Positions 1 to 8,382 are shown, numbered from the stretch's first letter. The stretch: 64,000 bases of DNA from Bacteroidota bacterium (GCA_021815365.1 JAKAGZ010000001.1:124001-188000); one strand, 5' to 3'. Numbers and translations: made by a program. The notes: generated by a model from the letters alone, not told the origin.

Positions 1-1
1 G

Positions 2-622
2 AATAAACTAAAACCCGAAGAGCTTGCAAACTTTGATGCTTTTTTAAATAACCCGCAGATGGTGTGGGAATGGTACAAGCACAGGAAAGAAATTGTTCAC
101 AACTCACAACCAAACCCAGCACATAAAACAATTTCTGACTTCCAGCTTTTTTTTCCCGAAGTTAAGGTAATAACACAAAACATTGACAACCTTCATAGAA
201 GAGCAGGAAGCAAAATCGTGTTTGAGCTTCACGGAAATATTGAAAGAAATTATTGTGTGAAGTGTAAAACCTTTTATAATGATGAGATCATTTTTAATTA
301 TGAAGTTCCGAAGTGTAAATGCGGCGGGCTGATCAGACCCGATGTTGTCTGGTTTGGAGAGTATCTTCCGCAGGATGAGTTTGATCGGGCTGAAGAAGCA
401 GCGAAAAATTCTGATGTATTTTTTATTGTTGGTACATCTGCTGTCGTTTATCCTGCAGCTTCAATTATCTTTGTTGCAAAAGAAAACGGAGCCTATATAA
501 TTGAAATTAATCTTGAAAGGACGGAAGCATCATCTGTCGCTGACAAATCATTTTTTGGTGAGGCAGGAAAAATTCTGCCTCTTATTTTTCAAGAATTGAA
601 AGATCATTTTTTCACATTGTGA
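2..622 (+). CDS. cobB: NAD-dependent protein deacylase (sirtuin), 5' end outside window
   Basis: Sir2-family enzyme that removes acyl groups from lysine using NAD+, in the cytoplasm. The frame is open from base 2, so the true start lies before the window; 206 residues are visible. Seen: QNIDNLHRRAG, ELHGN with the catalytic His, two zinc-ligand Cys pairs (CVKC, CKC), RPDVVWFGE and GTSAVVYPAA. A Tyr-x-x-Arg pair in WYKHR (bases 71-85) matches the acyl pocket of class III sirtuins such as SIRT5 and E. coli CobB, so desuccinylase-type activity is likely (inference). The stop codon lies inside a dispersed repeat (613-632). The next gene is convergent. Confidence 0.93.
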   Translation, partial: NKLKPEELANFDAFLNNPQMVWEWYKHRKEIVHNSQPNPAHKTISDFQLFFPEVKVITQNIDNLHRRAGSKIVFELHGNIERNYCVKCKTFYNDEIIFNYEVPKCKCGGLIRPDVVWFGEYLPQDEFDRAEEAAKNSDVFFIVGTSAVVYPAASIIFVAKENGAYIIEINLERTEASSVADKSFFGEAGKILPLIFQELKDHFFTL

Positions 623-632
623 CCAATTCTGG
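613..632 (-). repeat. Dispersed repeat copy 1 (CCAGAATTGGTCAC type)
   Basis: Read on the minus strand this is CCAGAATTGGTCACAATGTG. Closely matching copies lie at 37357-37380 and 51990-52010. The core contains the short palindrome CCAGAATTGG. This copy covers the sirtuin stop codon. Confidence 0.55.
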
Positions 633-643
633 CAAAACACTAA

Positions 644-1090
644 CTATTTTTTTGTCCCGATCTTCTTACATAACCTTTGTAAAATTTCCGATTCTTCTTC
701 ACTGATCAGACCCATTTCAGTTTTAATTATGCTTACCTGATTAGGGAGGACTTTTTCAATCAGCTTCTCCCCTTTTTTAGTCAGATGAATTTCAAAGTTT
801 CTTCTGTCACTTTTTCCTCTTTGTCTTTTAACTAAATTTCTTTTTTCCAGGTTATCCACAACATGAGTGATGTTTCCCCCGCTTTTAGAGATCTTTTTGC
901 CGAGAGATTTCTGAGTCAGTGGACCGAGATGGTAAACAGCGTCAAGTATTCCGAATTGGCTTAAGGTAATCTTATATTTTATCAGGTTAAAACTTAATTT
1001 CGATGTCAGAGTTTCAGCTGCTCTTACCAGTTTAATTGCAGCATCGAGTGCGGTAATTTCTTCTTTGGTTCCTTTATACTTTGTTCCCAT
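644..1090 (-). CDS. MarR family transcriptional regulator
   Basis: Winged-helix repressor of the MarR family, 148 residues, the usual size. The recognition helix region (SLGKKISKSGGNITHVVDNLEKRNLVKR) is followed by the wing motif SDRRNFEIHLTKKG, the family's DxR...LT signature. MarR proteins bind DNA as dimers and are often released by phenolic ligands or oxidants. It is convergent with the sirtuin and divergent from rpiB, so its target may be in the 1091-1259 gap, but no clear operator was seen. No cysteine is present in the protein, which argues against thiol-based redox sensing. Effector unknown. Confidence 0.9.
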   Translation of the reverse strand: MGTKYKGTKEEITALDAAIKLVRAAETLTSKLSFNLIKYKITLSQFGILDAVYHLGPLTQKSLGKKISKSGGNITHVVDNLEKRNLVKRQRGKSDRRNFEIHLTKKGEKLIEKVLPNQVSIIKTEMGLISEEESEILQRLCKKIGTKK

Positions 1091-1259
1091 ACGTTTAAGA
1101 TTTACAGGTTATAAAATAAGTTTGAGAAAAATTTTTACGGTCATCCCTGCCCAGGCAATAAAAAAATGAAATACTTTCATTATATTTTGTAGCAGCAAAA
1201 TGTCAATTATTATCCTGCTTGGAAATATAATCTTAATTTTTTATTAAAGGCAAAAACGG

Positions 1260-1706
1260 ATGAATGTTGCTTTAGGCGCAGACCACGGTGGCTTTGAACT
1301 CAAACAATACCTGTCAACGCTGCTGAAAAAAAATCATTATGAAATTATAGATGAAGGTAACTTTACTTTTGATCCACAGGATGATTATCCAGATTTTGCT
1401 AAAAAAGTAGCTGAAACAGTTGCCGCCGGAAAAGCCGAAAGAGGAATAATAATCTGCGGCAGCGGGGTTGGTGCCTGCATCACCGCAAATAAAATTAAAG
1501 GCATAAGAGCTTGCCTGTGTCACGATACTTATTCCGCTCACCAGGGGGTCGAGCACGATGCTATGAATATTTTGTGCCTTGGTGCGAGAATAATCGGGAC
1601 GGAACTCGCGAAAGAACTTGTTTTTTCTTTTTTAAATGCTAAGTTTATAAATGAAGAAAGATTTGTGAGAAGACTGGAAAAAATAAATTCAATTGACAAA
1701 CAATGA
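1260..1706 (+). CDS. rpiB: Ribose 5-phosphate isomerase B
   Basis: Interconverts ribose 5-phosphate and ribulose 5-phosphate in the non-oxidative pentose phosphate pathway. RpiB/LacAB fold, 148 residues, normal length. The N-terminus MNVALGADHGGFELK carries the phosphate-binding ADHGG motif. CGSGVGACITANK holds the active-site Cys and anion hole, and EHDAMN holds the catalytic His region. It lies 15 bp ahead of the transaldolase gene on the same strand, so the two pathway enzymes are probably co-transcribed. Confidence 0.95.
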   Translation: MNVALGADHGGFELKQYLSTLLKKNHYEIIDEGNFTFDPQDDYPDFAKKVAETVAAGKAERGIIICGSGVGACITANKIKGIRACLCHDTYSAHQGVEHDAMNILCLGARIIGTELAKELVFSFLNAKFINEERFVRRLEKINSIDKQ

Positions 1707-1721
1707 TTCAAGGAGTTAACT

Positions 1722-2840
1722 ATGAATAATACTTTAAGAGAATTAGAAAAATTAGGACAGAGTATCTGGATAGATAATATAAGCCGCAGGATGCTGAAGA
1801 GCGGAGAATTGAAAAGGTTGATTGAGGAAGATGGGATAAGTGGTGTTACATCGAATCCGACAATTTTTCAGAAAGCGATCGGCAAAGGGAACGATTACGA
1901 TGAGCAGATAAAATCTCTTTTATCTGTAAACCCCGAATTATCTGCTGCTGATTTGTTTGAAACTCTTTCTGTTAAAGATATTCAGGACGGGACGGATATG
2001 CTTTCTCATATCTATGATTCTACAGATGGCAACGATGGTTTTGTAAGCCTCGAAGTTCCTCCTGACCTCGCTTACAATACGCAGCGTACAATCGAAGAAG
2101 CGAGAAGATTATTTAAAGCTGTGAACAGGAAAAATGTAATGATAAAAATTCCTGCAACACAGGAAGGAATACCGGCAATACGCCAGATGATCTCAGAAGG
2201 AGTGAATATTAATATTACGCTCATCTTCGCCCAATCAGTTTATGAACAAGTTGTTGACGCTTACTTAAGCGGTCTTGAAGACAGGGCAAAGGAAGGAAAA
2301 GATATTAAGAACATAACTTCGGTTGCGAGCTTTTTTATAAGCAGGATTGATACAGCGGTTGACGAAGCATTGTCAAAAGTTAATAACGAAGACCTCAAAG
2401 GCAAAATAGCCATTGCCAATGCAAAACTCGTTTACCAGAAATTTGAAGAAATATTTTCAGGACAAAGGTTTAGGAGACTTCAGGAGAAAGGTGCGAAAAA
2501 GCAAAAAGTTCTTTGGGCAAGTACAAGTACAAAGAACCCTGCTTATCCCGACATCATTTATATTGAAGAATTAATAGGGCGTCACACAATAAATACAGTA
2601 CCTCCGGCGACAATAGAGGCTTATAAAGATCACGGTAATCCTAAAGTAACAATAACACAAAATGTTGATGCTGCGGCAGCGCAGATGAAAAAGCTTGCTG
2701 AATTAAAAATAGATTTTTCCAAAATCACTAAAAAACTAACCGACGACGGCGTAATTCTGTTTTCGAATTCTTTTAAGGAAATGTTAAACGAAATCGAAAA
2801 AAAGAAGAGCGATATATTAGCCCAGGTTTTGTCTTCATAA
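1722..2840 (+). CDS. tal: Transaldolase
   Basis: Transfers a three-carbon dihydroxyacetone unit between sugar phosphates in the pentose phosphate pathway. 372 residues, the long Tal form found in actinobacteria and many Bacteroidota relatives. Seen: GVTSNPTIFQKAI near the N-terminus, the Schiff-base lysine in KNVMIKIPAT, NINITLIF, and VASFFISRIDTAVD. A good ribosome site (AGGAG, 1711-1715) precedes the ATG. It follows rpiB by 15 bp, giving a two-gene pentose phosphate operon. Confidence 0.95.
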   Translation: MNNTLRELEKLGQSIWIDNISRRMLKSGELKRLIEEDGISGVTSNPTIFQKAIGKGNDYDEQIKSLLSVNPELSAADLFETLSVKDIQDGTDMLSHIYDSTDGNDGFVSLEVPPDLAYNTQRTIEEARRLFKAVNRKNVMIKIPATQEGIPAIRQMISEGVNINITLIFAQSVYEQVVDAYLSGLEDRAKEGKDIKNITSVASFFISRIDTAVDEALSKVNNEDLKGKIAIANAKLVYQKFEEIFSGQRFRRLQEKGAKKQKVLWASTSTKNPAYPDIIYIEELIGRHTINTVPPATIEAYKDHGNPKVTITQNVDAAAAQMKKLAELKIDFSKITKKLTDDGVILFSNSFKEMLNEIEKKKSDILAQVLSS

Positions 2841-2874
2841 GATTTACCGCTCGTCCGGCGGGAAAATGACCAGG

Positions 2875-2897
2875 AAAATAAAGCACGGGTTTATTTT
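2875..2897. terminator. Weak AT-rich hairpin between convergent tal and arsM
   Basis: AAAATAAA (2875-2882) pairs perfectly with TTTATTTT (2890-2897) around a 7-base loop, and T residues follow on the plus strand. It overlaps the arsM stop codon. The stem is all A-T, so terminator activity is uncertain. Confidence 0.35.
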
Positions 2898-3721
2898 TTA
2901 AAACCAACAACTGTTATACTAAATACACCGATCTCATCATTTCTGAATCGTGATAATTCTTCTCCGGTGAGGTATTCTTTTAATATTTCATCCGGCAGGT
3001 TATTTTTTTTTGATTTTTTGATTTCTATTTTTTCAAAGCCAGTTCGCTCTATAATGTTTAAATATTCTTCCTGCTGAAGAGCACCTGAGACACAGCCGGC
3101 ATACATTTCAGCCGATCTTCTTAGCGCTTCGGGCAGTTCTCCTTTAAGCACAATATCCGAAACACAAAAATGGGCTTTGGGTTTTAGTATTCTCCAAATC
3201 TCACTAAATGCCTTTTCTTTTTCGGGGGATAAATTTAAAACGCAGTTGCTCACAACAACATCTGCAATGTTATCTTCAAGCGGAGTTGATTCAATTTCAG
3301 CGAGATAAAACTCAACATTTTTGTAACCTAATTTCTCTTTGTTCTTGTTTGCTTTTTCGATCATTTCCGGGGTCATATCTATTCCGATTATTCTTCCCTT
3401 TTCTCCAACAATTGATCTTGCAACAAAAGCATCATTACCGGCTCCGGAGCCGAGATCAACAACTGTGTCACCTGGTTTTATATCTGCAAAGTCTGTCGGC
3501 AGACCGCAGCCCAAACCAAGGTCGGCATCAGCAACATAACCTTCTTTTTTGGAATAATCGTCTGAGAAAATGGAGTAGTCAATTTTACTATCTCCGCAGC
3601 ACGAAGAAATAACCGAGGGACCACTTCCGCAGCATGAATCTTTATTTTCTTCAGTACCCTGCTTTGCGATCTTTCCATATTTTTCTTTTACCATCTCTTT
3701 AATTTCTTTTGAAGTACTCAT
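2891..3721 (-). CDS. arsM: Arsenite S-adenosylmethionine methyltransferase
   Basis: Methylates As(III) with SAM, turning it into volatile or less retained species. 276 residues. The SAM-binding motif DLGSGAGNDAF is at residues 89-98, followed by IIGIDMTPEMIEKA. The arsenic-binding cysteines of the family are present: C72 (LGCGLP), C160 (SNCVLNL), C210 (YAGCVSGAL). Two extra Cys pairs at 30-31 and 41-42 form the Cys-rich N-terminal stretch common in bacterial ArsM. An AAGGAG site supports the ATG at 3721. It lies 14 bp downstream of arsR, and their co-transcription makes this a minimal arsenic detoxification operon without a visible efflux pump. Confidence 0.94.
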   Translation of the reverse strand: MSTSKEIKEMVKEKYGKIAKQGTEENKDSCCGSGPSVISSCCGDSKIDYSIFSDDYSKKEGYVADADLGLGCGLPTDFADIKPGDTVVDLGSGAGNDAFVARSIVGEKGRIIGIDMTPEMIEKANKNKEKLGYKNVEFYLAEIESTPLEDNIADVVVSNCVLNLSPEKEKAFSEIWRILKPKAHFCVSDIVLKGELPEALRRSAEMYAGCVSGALQQEEYLNIIERTGFEKIEIKKSKKNNLPDEILKEYLTGEELSRFRNDEIGVFSITVVGFKK

Positions 3722-3735
3722 TGTAAAGCTCCTTT

Positions 3736-4053
3736 TTAAGATTTACAAACATTGTTTAAAAATTTTGTTAACTGTGAAGCAGCTTTCTCAAGCAGATCTT
3801 TATTCAGGCAATAGCATGTCTTTGGTCCCTCAATTTCACCTTTTATTAATCCAACACGTTTAAGCTCGCGAAGGTGCTGCGAAACAGTTGCCTGCGAAAG
3901 CGGGAGAAGGTCGACAATCTCTCCGCAAAAGCATGCATTATATTCCGAAAGTATTTGCAGAATTTTGATCCTTGCCGGGTGTGAAAGCGCTTTTGATACA
4001 TCAGCAAGTATTATTTCATCGGACTTAAAATTTTCTTTTTTAGACTTCGCCAT
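3736..4053 (-). CDS. arsR: ArsR-type arsenic-responsive repressor
   Basis: Winged-helix SmtB/ArsR repressor, 105 residues. The helix-turn-helix spans about residues 45-70 (LSQATVSQHLRELKRVGLI). A CxC pair at C41/C43, just before the DNA-binding helices, resembles the As(III) site of classical ArsR. C80, C82 and C103 could add ligands. It heads the arsR-arsM operon, and its own operator is a perfect palindrome at 4070-4087. The genomic partner makes As(III) the likely inducer. Confidence 0.93.
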   Translation of the reverse strand: MAKSKKENFKSDEIILADVSKALSHPARIKILQILSEYNACFCGEIVDLLPLSQATVSQHLRELKRVGLIKGEIEGPKTCYCLNKDLLEKAASQLTKFLNNVCKS

Positions 4054-4069
4054 AAAATTTTGTATTGTA

Positions 4070-4087
4070 TATCGTAAATATACGATA
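4070..4087. promoter_or_regulatory. ArsR operator
   Basis: TATCGTA-AATA-TACGATA is a perfect 7-bp inverted repeat with a 4-bp spacer, 16 bp upstream of the arsR ATG. Position and symmetry are those expected for autoregulation by ArsR. Confidence 0.8.
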
Positions 4088-4204
4088 AAAGATAATTATG
4101 TCAAGCCGCCTTGAAAATAAATTTTATGATTTGTGAAATAAATCCGTTGGAATTATGCTTTGGAAGAAGATAGTGCTGCTGAAAAATTCAGATCAAACGT
4201 GGTG

Positions 4205-4315
4205 TTATAGATTTTTAAATATCTTGTCGCGTGTTATTGTGAACAACGCAACAACAAGAGTTACCACCAGCAAAATGCTTATCGCTATAGTTAATGTTTG
4301 TGAAATTACAACCAT
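4205..4315 (-). CDS. Small single-span membrane protein (36 aa)
   Basis: An ATG ORF of 36 residues. Residues 3-27 are almost entirely hydrophobic (ISQTLTIAISILLVVTLVVALF), then a basic tail TRDKIFKNL, so one membrane helix with a cytoplasmic positive C-terminus is likely. A GGTGG-like ribosome site lies about 10 bases upstream. No family recognised. A second mini-gene of the same kind starts just upstream (4354-4449), which makes chance less likely. The opposite strand carries a 54-codon ORF that looks like a shadow. Confidence 0.5.
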   Translation of the reverse strand: MVVISQTLTIAISILLVVTLVVALFTITRDKIFKNL

Positions 4316-4353
4316 TTAATTTTCCACCCCGAAAATATTTATTATAAATTATT

Positions 4354-4449
4354 TCAATCCATTAAGACGTAAGCTAATGCAGCGCCGATAACAAACAATG
4401 CAGCAGTAGCTAAAACGACTAAAACAACAGAGCCAGAGAGAACTTCCAT
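4354..4449 (-). CDS. Small single-span membrane protein (31 aa)
   Basis: An ATG ORF of 31 residues beginning MEVLSGSVVL, with one continuous hydrophobic helix over about residues 5-29 and a final Asp. A strong ribosome site (GGAGGG, four bases before the ATG) supports translation. It ends 38 bp before the second small membrane ORF on the same strand. Size and shape resemble accessory subunits of membrane complexes such as KdpF or CcoQ, but neither partner complex is nearby, so the role is unknown. Confidence 0.6.
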   Translation of the reverse strand: MEVLSGSVVLVVLATAALFVIGAALAYVLMD

Positions 4450-4663
4450 TATACCCTCCATTAAAAATTATCAAACCTTCATCTCCGATAAGAAAAAACG
4501 TGCCAGAAAAATATCCTGAACAAATTAGAGTTTATTGATGAATTCGCATTCTTGAAGAAAGCAGGTAGTGTACAAAATAGTCTAAACGTCTCAGTTTAAG
4601 AAGAGCTGAAGTTATGAAAACGAACGATAAATACGGTTTAGAACAGTAATTTGTACTGTTTCA
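4450..4663. other. Non-coding gap upstream of the small membrane genes
   Basis: No supportable gene. It should hold the promoter of the two small minus-strand membrane ORFs and the end of the ychF transcript; no clear terminator was seen. Confidence 0.4.
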
Positions 4664-5764
4664 TTACACGTTGAAAAGGAAGTGCATTACATCGCCATCC
4701 TGCACTGTGTAGTCTTTCCCTTCTACCCGCATAACACCTGCGCTTTTGCAGGCAGCCTCTGAACCGTATCTGATATAGTCTTCATAGCTGATCACCTCTG
4801 CCCTGATAAAACCTTTTTCGAAATCTGTATGTATTACTCCTGCAGCCTGTGGAGCTTTCCAGCCCTTGTGGATTGTCCAGGCACGCACTTCCTTTGGCCC
4901 TGCGGTAAAATAACTTGCAAGCCCAAGTGTATGAAATCCTGTGCGAATAATTTTTTCCAGCCCGCTTTCTTTTACACCATAAGAAGAAAGAAATTCGGAT
5001 CTTTCGTTTTCTTCCAGGCTGATTAACTCTTCCTCAACTTTTGCAGAAATTTTTACTGAGTCAGCCCCCCGTTTTTCAGCAAAAGAAAATACCTCTTTTA
5101 CATAATTATTTTCTTCGGTCAGACCAGCTTCGTCAACATTAGCGCAGTAAATTATTTTTTTCGAAGTCATCAGCCTCAGTTCGTTGAATAATTGTTTTAC
5201 TGATTCTTTTTCCGAGCCAGGAAATAGTATGGCTGCATTTCCTTCATTCATAAATTTTAAAAGCAATTCAGCATCTTCAAGCAGCGCTTTCGCTGATTTA
5301 TCTCCTTTTGCCATCTTCTGAAGTTTTTCAATTTTCTTTTCGAGTGTTTGAACATCAGCAAGAAGCAGCTCTGTTTCGATCACTTCAATATCTCTCAGCG
5401 GGTCTACGCTGCCGTCAACGTGAACAATATCATCATTGTCGAAACATCTTATAACCTGGAGGATTGCCTCAGTTTCTCTTATGTTCGTTAAAAACTGGTT
5501 GCCGAGTCCTTCTCCTTTGCTTGCGCCTTTGACTAACCCCGCTATATCTACAAATTCAACAGTTGAATTTACAAGCCTTGCAGGGTTGACCAGCTTTGCA
5601 AGCTTCTCAATTCTTTCATCCGGTACAGGAACAATTGCTTTGTTAGGTTCGATAGTGCAGAAGGGGTAATTTGCAGCCTCTGCATTTTGTGCTTTTGTTA
5701 GCGCGTTAAATAATGTTGATTTGCCAACGTTCGGCAAGCCAACTATACCGATGCTTAAACCCAT
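4664..5764 (-). CDS. ychF: Ribosome-binding ATPase YchF (Obg-like)
   Basis: Cytoplasmic P-loop ATPase of the Obg/OLA1 group that binds ribosomes and takes part in stress responses. 366 residues, full length. The Walker A motif is GLPNVGKST at residues 9-17. The switch II region is VDIAGLVKGASKGEGLGNQFL, and a C-terminal TGS domain ends with GKDYTVQDGDVMHFLFNV. No neighbour suggests a special role. Transcription is separated from the propeller genes by the terminator at 5907-5942. Confidence 0.96.
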   Translation of the reverse strand: MGLSIGIVGLPNVGKSTLFNALTKAQNAEAANYPFCTIEPNKAIVPVPDERIEKLAKLVNPARLVNSTVEFVDIAGLVKGASKGEGLGNQFLTNIRETEAILQVIRCFDNDDIVHVDGSVDPLRDIEVIETELLLADVQTLEKKIEKLQKMAKGDKSAKALLEDAELLLKFMNEGNAAILFPGSEKESVKQLFNELRLMTSKKIIYCANVDEAGLTEENNYVKEVFSFAEKRGADSVKISAKVEEELISLEENERSEFLSSYGVKESGLEKIIRTGFHTLGLASYFTAGPKEVRAWTIHKGWKAPQAAGVIHTDFEKGFIRAEVISYEDYIRYGSEAACKSAGVMRVEGKDYTVQDGDVMHFLFNV

Positions 5765-5906
5765 TAAAAAATACTCCTGTTGAAAAATTCTGAAGTCTGA
5801 ATTGGAAATATAATAATAAAGGTGAGTATTTATTTAGAAGGAGGGCCTTGTTTTTGGGGAATCCATCCCTTTGTGAGAAAATTGTTTTGACTATTGCTGG
5901 TTAATG

Positions 5907-5942
5907 AAAAGATGACATCTCTCAAAGAGATGTCATCTTTTT
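5907..5942. terminator. Strong hairpin terminator after the propeller gene
   Basis: AAAAGATGACATCTCT (5907-5922), loop CAA, AGAGATGTCATCTTTT, with flanking A and T runs on both sides. It lies 11 bp past the stop of the minus-strand propeller gene (5953-8097). The stem core AGATGACATCT recurs at 33811-33846 and 48876-48972. Confidence 0.85.
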
Positions 5943-5952
5943 CAGAAAAGCT

Positions 5953-8097
5953 TTAGCGGAGGAGGATCATTTTTTTCGTTTCAACAAAGTTATTAGTTTG
6001 CAACCGGTAGAAATAAACGCCGCTAGATAGCTTAGAAGCATCAAAATTATAGTTATAAATTCCTGCTTTCAGATTTTCATTAACAAGGGTAGCAACTTCT
6101 CTTCCCAATATATCGTATACTTTTAATGAAACAAATCCTCCGCCAGAGGCGGAAGCAATCCGCCCGCTTTTAGCGAGGTCTCGTCCCGAAGGGACGGAAA
6201 ATCCGATATTAGTAGAGGGGTTAAAAGGATTGGGGTAATTTTGCTGCAATGTAAATGACTGAGGAATTTCTGAAGAAACCAGGTCGATTGATGTTAGTGG
6301 TTGACTGCTTTTGTAAATTGCTGCAGACGTAGCTGCCCACAATGTTCCATCGCCTGCAAAAGAAAATGCATTTACAGAAACGTGTGTTTTTGTAGTCCCG
6401 GGCCATACATTTGTTGCAACCTGTGACCACGAGTCGCCATTAGTTGACGATTTGTAGACACCCGTTTTACTTGCAAGAATAATTGTTCCGGCAGAATTTG
6501 ATATTATTTGTTGAATACTGCTGTCGGGTGTTGTAATATGCTGCCATGAATCGCCGTTATCAGTGGAGCGCCACACACCGTAATCGGTTTTTAAAGGCGA
6601 ATATCCGACTGAAGTGAAAAGCATTCCGTTTGGTACTTCAGCAACTATAGCTGTAAGAAAGAATGATCCGCTTCCGAGAACGCGCGTCCACATCGTTTCT
6701 GCTGATTTCCAGCGATAGAGTCCTTGATTTCCTGCAATGTAACGGCTGCCGTTTTTAGCAGCAATCATTGTATAGTTGTATTTTGCCCCTAACCCCGCCG
6801 TATCCAGCGTCCACGTTGTGCCATTGTCTGTAGATTTGTATGCACCCTGATCGTTAGCATGATACAGTGTTCCATTTCCATCTTTCACCAAACCTTCAAC
6901 ACGTAATCCTTTTTGTGAAAGAAGCGTCCAAGTATCACCGCCGTCGGAAGAAGAGTACAACCCGCCGTAATATGTTCCGGCAAGTAAAACATTCCCCGGC
7001 ATTTCTAACCACGAAACGACTATGTTATGAGGCAATCCTTTCTGTATTTGTGTCCATGTTGTTCCATTGTCTGTTGATCGGAATTGCCCTGCAAAAGTTC
7101 CGGCATATATCGCCCCGCTGCTATGCATATAAATTCCTCTTGCACCAAGCGGTGGAAATTTTGAAGTAATTGATGTCCAGGTTGCACCGCCATCGGTTGA
7201 ACGGTTCAGTGCCGCACGTGTGGAAACAAACAGCTTTCCGTTTGGAGCTGCGGCTATGTAATCGGCAAAAGGATATGAAAGACCTGATGAGATCAATGTC
7301 CATGCATCACCGTTATTTGTTGATTTGTAAATTCCGGTTCCTAGTGTTCCTGCATAAACATTCCCTAAAGAATCTGTGTCGAGAGCATAAACATTGCTGT
7401 CTGCTAATCCGGCTGAAACATCCATCCAGTTTGCACCATTATCAGTTGAACGGAAAAGCCCTTTATCTGATCCGGCAAACATTACGCCGCTTATTGTAAC
7501 GCTGATTTTCTTAAATGAATTTGCTGTAATTGTTATTGTAGACCAATTAACACCGTTATTGGTGGAACGAAAGAGACCGCTGTATGTTCCGGCAATTACA
7601 ATATTGTTCGAACCAAAACCAAATGCGTATACATTATTCTGTGTCAGCCCTGAGGAATAACGATTCCATGATGTGCCGTTGTCGGTTGAACGAAACACAT
7701 GGTTATTTGTACCGACAAAAAAATCACCTGTCTGACTTTTTGCAATTGTGTAAACACTAATTGGCGAAATGCCAAGGTTTACCGCCGACCAATTTTCACC
7801 ATTATTTGCAGACACAAATAGTCCTTTAAAATCTCCCCCGTACAATTTTGCATCATCGTTTTGAAAAAATGTGACGAAAAAAAATGTGCTGTCTTTAATA
7901 CCGGTCCACGTGTCCCCGTCATCGGTTGACTTCATTACTGAGTCACCGTACATATACACCGTTCCGTTCGAAGAAATAAATAGCCCGTCACTTTCATTTG
8001 GTCCGAACGGTCCGTTTGGCTGAGTCCAAAAATTCTGTGCGTTCAGAAGCTGCATGGCATTGATTATAAATAAAGCAATGTAAAACAACTTTTTCAT
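5953..8097 (-). CDS. Secreted beta-propeller (sortilin/BNR-like) protein with T9SS tail
   Basis: 714 residues. A signal peptide (MKKLFYIALFIINAMQLLNA) is followed by about a dozen repeats of the form STDNG.(T/S)W....GL with a GT..G(L/I)(Y/F)RS step, the BNR/Ycf48-type propeller pattern. The last ~85 residues are a type IX secretion type A sorting domain (NYPNPFNPST, LKVYDILGREVATLVNE, SGVYFYRL, KKMILLR). It is therefore probably exported across the outer membrane and anchored or released. A 20-residue segment encoded by palindromic DNA (6139-6198) interrupts the tail domain. It is a paralogue of 8383-9663 with an identical 101-bp upstream block. Ligand unknown. Confidence 0.9.
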   Translation of the reverse strand: MKKLFYIALFIINAMQLLNAQNFWTQPNGPFGPNESDGLFISSNGTVYMYGDSVMKSTDDGDTWTGIKDSTFFFVTFFQNDDAKLYGGDFKGLFVSANNGENWSAVNLGISPISVYTIAKSQTGDFFVGTNNHVFRSTDNGTSWNRYSSGLTQNNVYAFGFGSNNIVIAGTYSGLFRSTNNGVNWSTITITANSFKKISVTISGVMFAGSDKGLFRSTDNGANWMDVSAGLADSNVYALDTDSLGNVYAGTLGTGIYKSTNNGDAWTLISSGLSYPFADYIAAAPNGKLFVSTRAALNRSTDGGATWTSITSKFPPLGARGIYMHSSGAIYAGTFAGQFRSTDNGTTWTQIQKGLPHNIVVSWLEMPGNVLLAGTYYGGLYSSSDGGDTWTLLSQKGLRVEGLVKDGNGTLYHANDQGAYKSTDNGTTWTLDTAGLGAKYNYTMIAAKNGSRYIAGNQGLYRWKSAETMWTRVLGSGSFFLTAIVAEVPNGMLFTSVGYSPLKTDYGVWRSTDNGDSWQHITTPDSSIQQIISNSAGTIILASKTGVYKSSTNGDSWSQVATNVWPGTTKTHVSVNAFSFAGDGTLWAATSAAIYKSSQPLTSIDLVSSEIPQSFTLQQNYPNPFNPSTNIGFSVPSGRDLAKSGRIASASGGGFVSLKVYDILGREVATLVNENLKAGIYNYNFDASKLSSGVYFYRLQTNNFVETKKMILLR
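6139..6198. repeat. Composite palindromic insert inside the T9SS tail
   Basis: 60 bp, exactly 20 codons, made of three small palindromes: TCCGCC-AGA-GGCGGA (6139-6153), CGCTTTTAGCG, and GTCCC-GAA-GGGAC (6183-6195). It encodes SVPSGRDLAKSGRIASASGG, most of it absent from ordinary T9SS tails, between the first and second strands of the domain. Confidence 0.7.
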
Positions 8098-8114
8098 AAT
8101 AACCTCCGGCTGGT

Positions 8115-8215
8115 TTTATTGTTGAAAAATTTTTATTTCTTAGGTTAAGAGGAATTTTCTATTGAAACATGATTCTGTTATTAAGCATTATCAATACCCC
8201 ACTCGGGGCATTTTT
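8115..8215 (-). repeat. 101-bp direct repeat upstream of propeller gene, copy 1
   Basis: Identical base for base to 9681-9781 as far as read. It contains the leader and the 7-2-7 operator of the propeller gene, showing that the two genes were duplicated together with their control region. Confidence 0.85.
8195..8210. promoter_or_regulatory. Putative NarL-type 7-2-7 operator, copy 1
   Basis: TACCCCA-CT-CGGGGCA: two inverted heptamers with a 2-bp spacer, 98 bp upstream of the propeller start at 8097. Related sites lie at 9761, 10524 and 13766. The heptamer is close to the NarL consensus TACYYMT. Confidence 0.6.
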
Positions 8216-8234
8216 GAACAGGAAAACATTATTA

Positions 8235-8270
8235 TAAAAAAAGAGCGTTCCGTTTTTTAGAAACGCTCTA
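8235..8270 (-). terminator. Terminator of the second propeller gene
   Basis: AGAGCGTT (8242-8249) pairs perfectly with AACGCTCT (8262-8269). On the minus strand the stem is followed by a run of seven T. It lies about 110 bp past the stop of the gene at 8383-9663. Confidence 0.8.
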
Positions 8271-8305
8271 CAGAAAAATTTACCTCACAAGCACTGAGTC
8301 CTCCG

Positions 8306-8345
8306 TCCGGCAACCGCCGGATTAGCGAAGGAGGACCTGTCCTCC
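8306..8345. repeat. Pair of GC-rich palindromes between terminator and gene
   Basis: TCCGGC-AACC-GCCGGA (8306-8321) and GGAGGAC-CT-GTCCTCC (8330-8345), both perfect. They are intergenic members of the palindrome class also found inside genes. Confidence 0.6.
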
Positions 8346-8382
8346 GAAGCAATTCTATGCTTAGTCTCGTAATATTTGTCCT

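Noticed and set aside
1183-1192. Bacteroidota-type -7 promoter element upstream of rpiB
   Set aside because: Only a loose match to TANNTTTG in AT-rich DNA, with no convincing -33 element.
3208-3612. Long plus-strand open frame over arsM (and others like it across alaS, hsdR and the propeller genes)
   Set aside because: It lies wholly opposite a gene with complete family motifs, has no ribosome site and low-complexity composition; an antisense shadow.
4155-4319. 54-codon plus-strand ORF opposite the 36-aa membrane ORF
   Set aside because: No ribosome site or recognisable pattern; the minus-strand frame has a hydrophobic helix and a better start.
8195-8210. The TACCCCA-CT-CGGGGCA repeat as a simple terminator
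   Set aside because: T residues follow only on the plus strand, where no gene ends; the same geometry recurs upstream of four gene starts.
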